This document shows positions 59,759 through 64,000 of a stretch of 64,000 nt of DNA, piece by piece; position 1 is the stretch's first letter, and every line of letters starts with the position of its first letter. Location: contig JAEZET010000004.1 of NCBI GenBank assembly GCA_023433065.1, positions 682,001-746,000 on the forward strand, read 5' to 3'. The DNA comes from Cyanobacteria bacterium OH_CBrB_359 (lineage in GTDB: Bacteria; Cyanobacteriota; Vampirovibrionia; Gastranaerophilales; Gastranaerophilaceae). Under the pieces are notes generated by a model. It saw nothing but the letters and a program-made list of their open reading frames with translations. It was not told where the DNA came from and searched no databases. Made by a program: the position numbers and the translations under genes.

Positions 59759-60496
59759 ATGAGTAATTATAATATTATTACATTTGAAGAACTTGATTCA
59801 ACAAATTCTTACATACTTGAAAATTTGGAGAATCTCAAAGATAGAGATGTTCTTATTGCCAAAAGACAAACAAAAGGCAGAGGCAGATTTAACAGGGTTT
59901 GGGTTTCTGATGAAAACGCAAATATCTATATGTCACTTCTTTTGAAACAGCCTATTTGTCAGAGTTCCTTTCCTTCATCGAATTTAACCCAATATATGAG
60001 CGTTATTTTGTGTAAGGTGCTTGAGGATAATTATGGGCTTAAACCTTCTATAAAATGGCCTAATGATGTTTTATACAATGGGGCAAAAATTGCAGGAATA
60101 TTATGTGAAGCTAAAAAGATACAAGAAACATATGCTTTTGTTTTAGGACTTGGAGTGAATGTTAATTTGAGTCTTGAAACAATAAGTAAAATAGACAAGG
60201 AAGCTTCATCTTTGACCAATATTTTAGGCAGGGATATTGATGCAAATAAATTAATTTCTTTGATTCTTGATGCTTTCTTTAAAACATATAAAGAATTTAT
60301 CCAAGTAGGATTTTCTGTAATAAAAGATGATTATATTAACAGGTGTGATTTTTTAGGTAAAAAAATAAAAATATCTAACATAGATAACAAATCTGAATAT
60401 ACTGCTTTAAAAATTGATGATAAAGGTTTTTTAATTGTTTTAAATTCCGAAAACCAAGAAAAAACAATTGTAACAGGTGATTTAACATATTGTTAA
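59759..60496 (+). CDS. birA: Biotin-[acetyl-CoA carboxylase] ligase
   Basis: 245 residues. Biotin/ATP motif KGRGRFNRVWVS, then IKWPNDVLYNGAKIAGILCE with the catalytic Lys, and GLGVNVN. The N-terminal DNA-binding domain of E. coli BirA is missing, so it is a class I ligase without a repressor role. It starts 6 nt after the receiver gene stop. Confidence 0.96.
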   Translation: MSNYNIITFEELDSTNSYILENLENLKDRDVLIAKRQTKGRGRFNRVWVSDENANIYMSLLLKQPICQSSFPSSNLTQYMSVILCKVLEDNYGLKPSIKWPNDVLYNGAKIAGILCEAKKIQETYAFVLGLGVNVNLSLETISKIDKEASSLTNILGRDIDANKLISLILDAFFKTYKEFIQVGFSVIKDDYINRCDFLGKKIKISNIDNKSEYTALKIDDKGFLIVLNSENQEKTIVTGDLTYC

Positions 60497-60563
60497 AAAC
60501 GATTAAATTTAGGCTTCTTATGCTATATTATTTTAGGAATAACCGAAGTTAAGGAGAATTGTC

Positions 60564-62225
60564 ATGTCATCAATCGAATTTTACACTGAGTCGGCAGAAT
60601 ACAAAGATACTCTTTCTGCTGCAAGAGCAACTATCCAATCAGCATTTTTCTCAAATAACGTTGAAAATATAAAATCCGTTTCAGAAGCATATAAGCTTGC
60701 TTTGTACAGCCCCGGGACAATAGAATTGACAGGTATGCCTGTATATGAACCTGAAAAACAAGGGTTACCAAAAGGTGCGAATCAACTTCTCTTTAATGAC
60801 GGTACTGTAGTCGGTCGCTGTTCCGCCGCAAGAAAAATAGTTGGGGAACCCGGTTGTAATTTATCTGAGCTTCTTCCTATCATAAGAGAAGCCGTTTATA
60901 ATACAAGATATAAGCATATGTATCAGACAGAAGTTGTGGTCGGGCTTGAAGAAGATTTTATGATAAAAGCACATCTTACTATCCCTGAAGGATATGAAAA
61001 TGTAATGTACAGCTGGCTTTTGAATTTCCAATATATAAATGAAAAATATAGTGAAATGTATGAAAATTCAAGAAAAATAGTTGAAGGTGATATCTACATA
61101 TTCTCTGACCCTGACTGGACTCACCCTGATTATCCTTACGGTTTGACTTTCTTTGACCCTAAGCATAATTGTGCTGCTATTTTAGGTATGAGATACTTTG
61201 GGGAACATAAAAAAGGCACATTAACACTTGCCTGGGGAGCTGCTGCAAGAACAGGTTACGCTTCTTGCCATGGCGGTTTAAAAAGATACAATCTTAAAGA
61301 TGATAAGAAGTTTACTGTAGCGGTATTTGGTCTTTCAGGTTCCGGAAAGTCAACAATTACTCACGCAAGACACAATGATAAATATGATATAACTGTTTTG
61401 CATGATGACGCTTTTATTATTAATGTTAAGGATAAATATTCAATTGCTCTCGAACCTGCTTATTTTGACAAAACACAGGACTATCCTATGGATTGTGATG
61501 ATAATAAATATATTATTACTCAGCAAAATAACGGTGCTGTTTACAAAGAAGATGGAAAAGTTTATTCAATCACAGAAGATATCAGAAATGGCAACGGGCG
61601 TGCAGTTAAATCAAGGCTTTGGTCTCCAAACAGAGTGGACAGAGTAGATGAGCCTATTAATGCAATTTTCTGGCTTATGAAAGACCCTACAATTCCCCCC
61701 GTAATTAAATTAAAAGGAGCCTCTTTAGGTTCGGCTATGGGTGCTACTCTTGCTACAAAAAGGACTTCAGCAGAAAGGCTCGCAGAAGGGGTTGATCCTA
61801 ATGCGCTTGTCGTTGAACCTTATGCAAATCCTTTTAGAACTTATCCTTTGGAGATGGATTACACACGCTTTAAACAATTGATTGAAGATGGAGTTAATTG
61901 CTATATTTTGAATACAGGTTCTTTTATGGACAAAAAAGTTCAACCTAAAGATACTCTGGGTATAATTGAGGCAATAATTGAGGGAAGTGCAAAATTTGAA
62001 AAATGGGAAAACTTCTCTGATATTGAAATTATTAATCTTCCTGGTTTTAAAGTCGATTTTAACGATAGTGAATATGCATCACAATTTGTTGCAAGAATGA
62101 ATGACCGAATAAGGTTTATTCAGTCAAGAGAAGCCGAAAAAGGTGGCTTAGATAAACTTCCTGATGATGCGTTACAAGCTCTTTTAAATGTTGTTGAGCA
62201 AACTAAAAAAATTGTAAAAGTATAA
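60564..62225 (+). CDS. pckA: Phosphoenolpyruvate carboxykinase (ATP) type
   Basis: 553 residues. The kinase loop VFGLSGSGKSTIT (about 254-265), HDDAFII metal Asp pair, EPAYFDKTQDYPMD, and KGASLGSAMGATLATKRTSAER with the EPYANPFRTYPL region follow PckA order. It converts oxaloacetate plus ATP to PEP and CO2. Diverged from E. coli PckA, so the substrate assignment is by fold and motif order. RBS AAGGAGA; strong terminator. Confidence 0.88.
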   Translation: MSSIEFYTESAEYKDTLSAARATIQSAFFSNNVENIKSVSEAYKLALYSPGTIELTGMPVYEPEKQGLPKGANQLLFNDGTVVGRCSAARKIVGEPGCNLSELLPIIREAVYNTRYKHMYQTEVVVGLEEDFMIKAHLTIPEGYENVMYSWLLNFQYINEKYSEMYENSRKIVEGDIYIFSDPDWTHPDYPYGLTFFDPKHNCAAILGMRYFGEHKKGTLTLAWGAAARTGYASCHGGLKRYNLKDDKKFTVAVFGLSGSGKSTITHARHNDKYDITVLHDDAFIINVKDKYSIALEPAYFDKTQDYPMDCDDNKYIITQQNNGAVYKEDGKVYSITEDIRNGNGRAVKSRLWSPNRVDRVDEPINAIFWLMKDPTIPPVIKLKGASLGSAMGATLATKRTSAERLAEGVDPNALVVEPYANPFRTYPLEMDYTRFKQLIEDGVNCYILNTGSFMDKKVQPKDTLGIIEAIIEGSAKFEKWENFSDIEIINLPGFKVDFNDSEYASQFVARMNDRIRFIQSREAEKGGLDKLPDDALQALLNVVEQTKKIVKV

Positions 62226-62245
62226 ATATAAGTTTAAATAGCAAA

Positions 62246-62273
62246 AAAAGGCTGATTTTATCAGCCTTTTATA
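62246..62273 (+). terminator. Rho-independent terminator of pckA
   Basis: AAAAGGCTGA pairs with TCAGCCTTTT around TTTTA, followed by an AT-rich tail. It is also placed to serve the convergent RHH gene. Confidence 0.9.
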
Positions 62274-62286
62274 TTTGCTTAAATTT

Positions 62287-62475
62287 TTAATCTAACAAAG
62301 TTTCAAGAATTGCAGCATTTTTATTTGCTAAAGTGTTTTCGCGAACTTTGTTTCTATGAATGTAAGTTCTTAATGCTTCTCTGATTAATTCGCTTCTTGA
62401 ACGGTTTTCGTTTTCTGCAACTTTGTCAATTTCCCCTAAAAATCTTTCGGGCATTGAAATTAAAACTCTTGCCAT
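62287..62475 (-). CDS. Ribbon-helix-helix (CopG-type) protein
   Basis: 62 residues. RVLISMPERFLGEIDKVAENE then RSRSELIREALRTYI is the RHH fold that binds DNA as a dimer through its N-terminal beta ribbon. No toxin gene adjoins, so it is an orphan regulator. RBS AAAAGGAAA. Confidence 0.9.
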   Translation of the reverse strand: MARVLISMPERFLGEIDKVAENENRSRSELIREALRTYIHRNKVRENTLANKNAAILETLLD

Positions 62476-62654
62476 GGTTTTTTCCTTTTCTATTAATATT
62501 TTATTAATCTAATTCCTCTATTTATATAAAAAATTTTTATGTGTAAAAATTGACTATAAAGTATATATTATGTACTTATTTTGTAATGTATCTTAACATA
62601 AATTGTCAAAAAAAATTTTTTCGTATGTTAGTTTAAATAATTAAGGAAATTGTT

Positions 62655-63815
62655 GTGTTGTCTGTTAATTTTATTCCAAGTTTTTCTTTTAAATCAAATA
62701 TTAATAATCCAGTCTCTAAAAAGATTTTTAATTCTTATAATAAAGATGAATTTATTAAAAATACTGATGGCATATCTTTTAAAGGAACAAGAACGACCTC
62801 TACATTACAGCCAGTTGATAATGGCGAAAATTATTCTGACTTATGTATTCATGAGACGTATTTTTTTAGAGATATTGATACTTTGAATTTTACTGTTAAT
62901 TACTTGAAAGATAACTATCCTCAAGGTGCTAATATTGCTGAATTTGCTGCATCAACAGGTGAAGAGGCATATTCTCTGGCTATGCTTCTTAATTCTGCCA
63001 ATAAAGATAAAAGGTATACTATAACAGGATATGATATTGTTCCTAGCTTGCTAAATTCAAGGAAAAATCATTTATATGAGATTACTTCAGGTTCTGTTGA
63101 AACCTTTTTGCATTACCAGGATAATGTGCATTATAAAAAAAATCCTGAACTTAAACGGCTTTTTGATGATTTTTTTACTCCGATTCCAAGAGACTGGTAT
63201 TTTGTTGAAAATATTGATAGAGAATTAATAAAAACAATCAAATCGCTTAAAAAAACTAAGGATGAGGATGAAATCAAGAAATTAAAATATTATTTGCAAT
63301 ATTTAAGTATTAGTGTTCAAGACAGATATAATGCTTATTATATTCCTAAAAAAGATGCTTTTAATAATGTAGTAAGTTTTAAAACCGGGGACATATGTGA
63401 CTTGGGTACAAAACTGGATTTACCTGATAATAGTCCTGTTATATTTTTTAAAAATGCTCTTTATCATATAATTTCCTTCTCTCCAAAAGAGGGCGATGAC
63501 TTTAGTGCTGCTAAAAATCTTATTACTCAGATTAATAAAAAGTTGCCGATTGGAGGTTTATTTGTAATGGGTGCTTTACCAGCTGACCATATGTATGAAA
63601 ATAATAAACATGACTATAGTAAAGATTTAAAAACTATAGTTCAAGATGGAAAAATAATAAGCGTTTATGATGAATCAAGAGTTCATAATATACTTAGAAA
63701 CAAAGGATTTGAGCCAGTCTTTTATCAGCAGGAGTTTGATGTAATGGGAGACCCGATTAAAAACGGCAATTATTTACCTTCTGTTTGGAAAAAAGTAAGA
63801 GATGTTGATTCTTAG
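62655..63815 (+). CDS. CheR-like methyltransferase-fold protein with FKG motif
   Basis: 386 residues, GTG start at 62655 (AAGGAAAT). The N terminus holds SVNFIPSFSFKSN and ISFKGTRTTS. From about 70 it follows the CheR pattern: HETYFFRDIDTL, NIAEFAASTGEEAYSLAMLL (SAM loop), ITGYDIVPSLLNSRK, and VIFFKNALYHIISFSP. CheR methylates chemoreceptor glutamates, but no chemotaxis genes are nearby and the protein has an unusual insert of about 60 residues. Substrate unknown. Confidence 0.8.
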   Translation: MLSVNFIPSFSFKSNINNPVSKKIFNSYNKDEFIKNTDGISFKGTRTTSTLQPVDNGENYSDLCIHETYFFRDIDTLNFTVNYLKDNYPQGANIAEFAASTGEEAYSLAMLLNSANKDKRYTITGYDIVPSLLNSRKNHLYEITSGSVETFLHYQDNVHYKKNPELKRLFDDFFTPIPRDWYFVENIDRELIKTIKSLKKTKDEDEIKKLKYYLQYLSISVQDRYNAYYIPKKDAFNNVVSFKTGDICDLGTKLDLPDNSPVIFFKNALYHIISFSPKEGDDFSAAKNLITQINKKLPIGGLFVMGALPADHMYENNKHDYSKDLKTIVQDGKIISVYDESRVHNILRNKGFEPVFYQQEFDVMGDPIKNGNYLPSVWKKVRDVDS

Positions 63816-64000
63816 TAATTACATTTTATAAATATTAAAGATAAAGATAGACTTGCAAACAATGACAAAAGTTGCAAATTTGAATATAAATCAAGTTTTT
63901 CATATGTGGCTTTTTGCCCGACGATAAAAGGTATTACCAAGAATATTCCCATTATCAAAAACAGGTATCTGTGTTCGAAAACAGCCATAATACTGATTAA
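63812..64000 (-). CDS. 3' end of a membrane protein gene (partial)
   Basis: 62 codons remain, opening inside the gene at the window edge. Two hydrophobic helices follow MAVFEHRYLF (LIMGIFLVIPFIVG and LLSLFASLSLSLIFI). The stop overlaps the CheR-like stop by 4 nt tail to tail. Family not assignable; polyprenyl-linked glycosyltransferases often end this way. Confidence 0.6.
   Translation of the reverse strand, partial: LISIMAVFEHRYLFLIMGIFLVIPFIVGQKATYEKLDLYSNLQLLSLFASLSLSLIFIKCNY

Noticed and set aside
60031..60219. Minus-strand frame within birA
   Set aside because: Shadow of a well-supported gene.
1..64000. CRISPR array, rRNA operon or replication origin
   Set aside because: No regularly spaced repeats, no rRNA sequence and no DnaA-box cluster were noticed in reading the window.

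Overview
The window is an AT-rich bacterial chromosome segment (standard code, roughly 30% GC). It most resembles a gut member of the non-photosynthetic cyanobacterial sister group (Melainabacteria/Vampirovibrionia, probably Gastranaerophilales). The clues are a GH57 branching-type enzyme next to a diverged GH13 enzyme, a cyanobacteria-like tmRNA tag beginning ANNNV, ispH next to a four-S1-domain protein, and many lineage-type hypothetical proteins carrying a short F-K-G motif. This placement is inferred from gene content, not from a search.

Layout. 1-6.5 kb is housekeeping: ispH, an S1 protein, yidD, a YkgJ-type cysteine-cluster protein, rplI and GtrA, with one large membrane-associated unknown. 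6.5-9.2 kb holds tRNA-His, a Cys-His-Asp protein, an RNKLEH (HEPN-like) protein and a CBS protein. 9.36-12.96 kb is an accessory segment bounded by two direct 194-bp repeats. It carries a three-gene minus-strand operon (TupA-like ATP-grasp, 59-residue peptide, PurD-like ATP-grasp) and a dead IS3 element. 13-18 kb has lemA/DUF3137, a metallophosphoesterase and a CHAP hydrolase. 18.1-19.6 kb is an orphan trpB behind a complete trp-type attenuator with a W-W leader peptide. 19.7-25 kb mixes a SPASM radical SAM enzyme, a zincin, GNAT, unknowns and tmRNA. 25.2-32.5 kb has GH57, VWA, nitroreductase, a zincin coupled to a regulator built of four winged-helix domains, and a papain-like candidate.

32.7-38.7 kb contains an RTX-like repeat protein, a DUF1796 protein and four paralogous radical SAM proteins whose auxiliary cysteine cluster lies at the N terminus. 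A fifth copy lies at 50.4 kb, translationally coupled to a classical SPASM enzyme. 38.7-50.4 kb is mainly metabolic and envelope: ribH, ribF, GH13, ruvX operon, TPR lipoprotein/lgt, MCE protein, upp, pgeF-type protein and a SEC-C protein. 52.5-64 kb holds a GGDEF protein, class A-like serine hydrolase, dicarboxylate symporter, 2-hydroxyacid dehydrogenase, YdjC deacetylase, GT2, a receiver protein, birA, ATP-type PEPCK, a ribbon-helix-helix protein and a CheR-like methyltransferase. A membrane-protein 3' end runs off the window.

The best candidates for something undescribed are the ATP-grasp/short-peptide operon in the repeat-bounded segment and the family of radical SAM enzymes with an N-terminal SPASM-like cysteine set. 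The four-domain winged-helix regulator and the trp attenuator are further strong observations. Several genes also have a good -10 box ending 6-7 nt before the start codon and no Shine-Dalgarno, which suggests leaderless transcripts.
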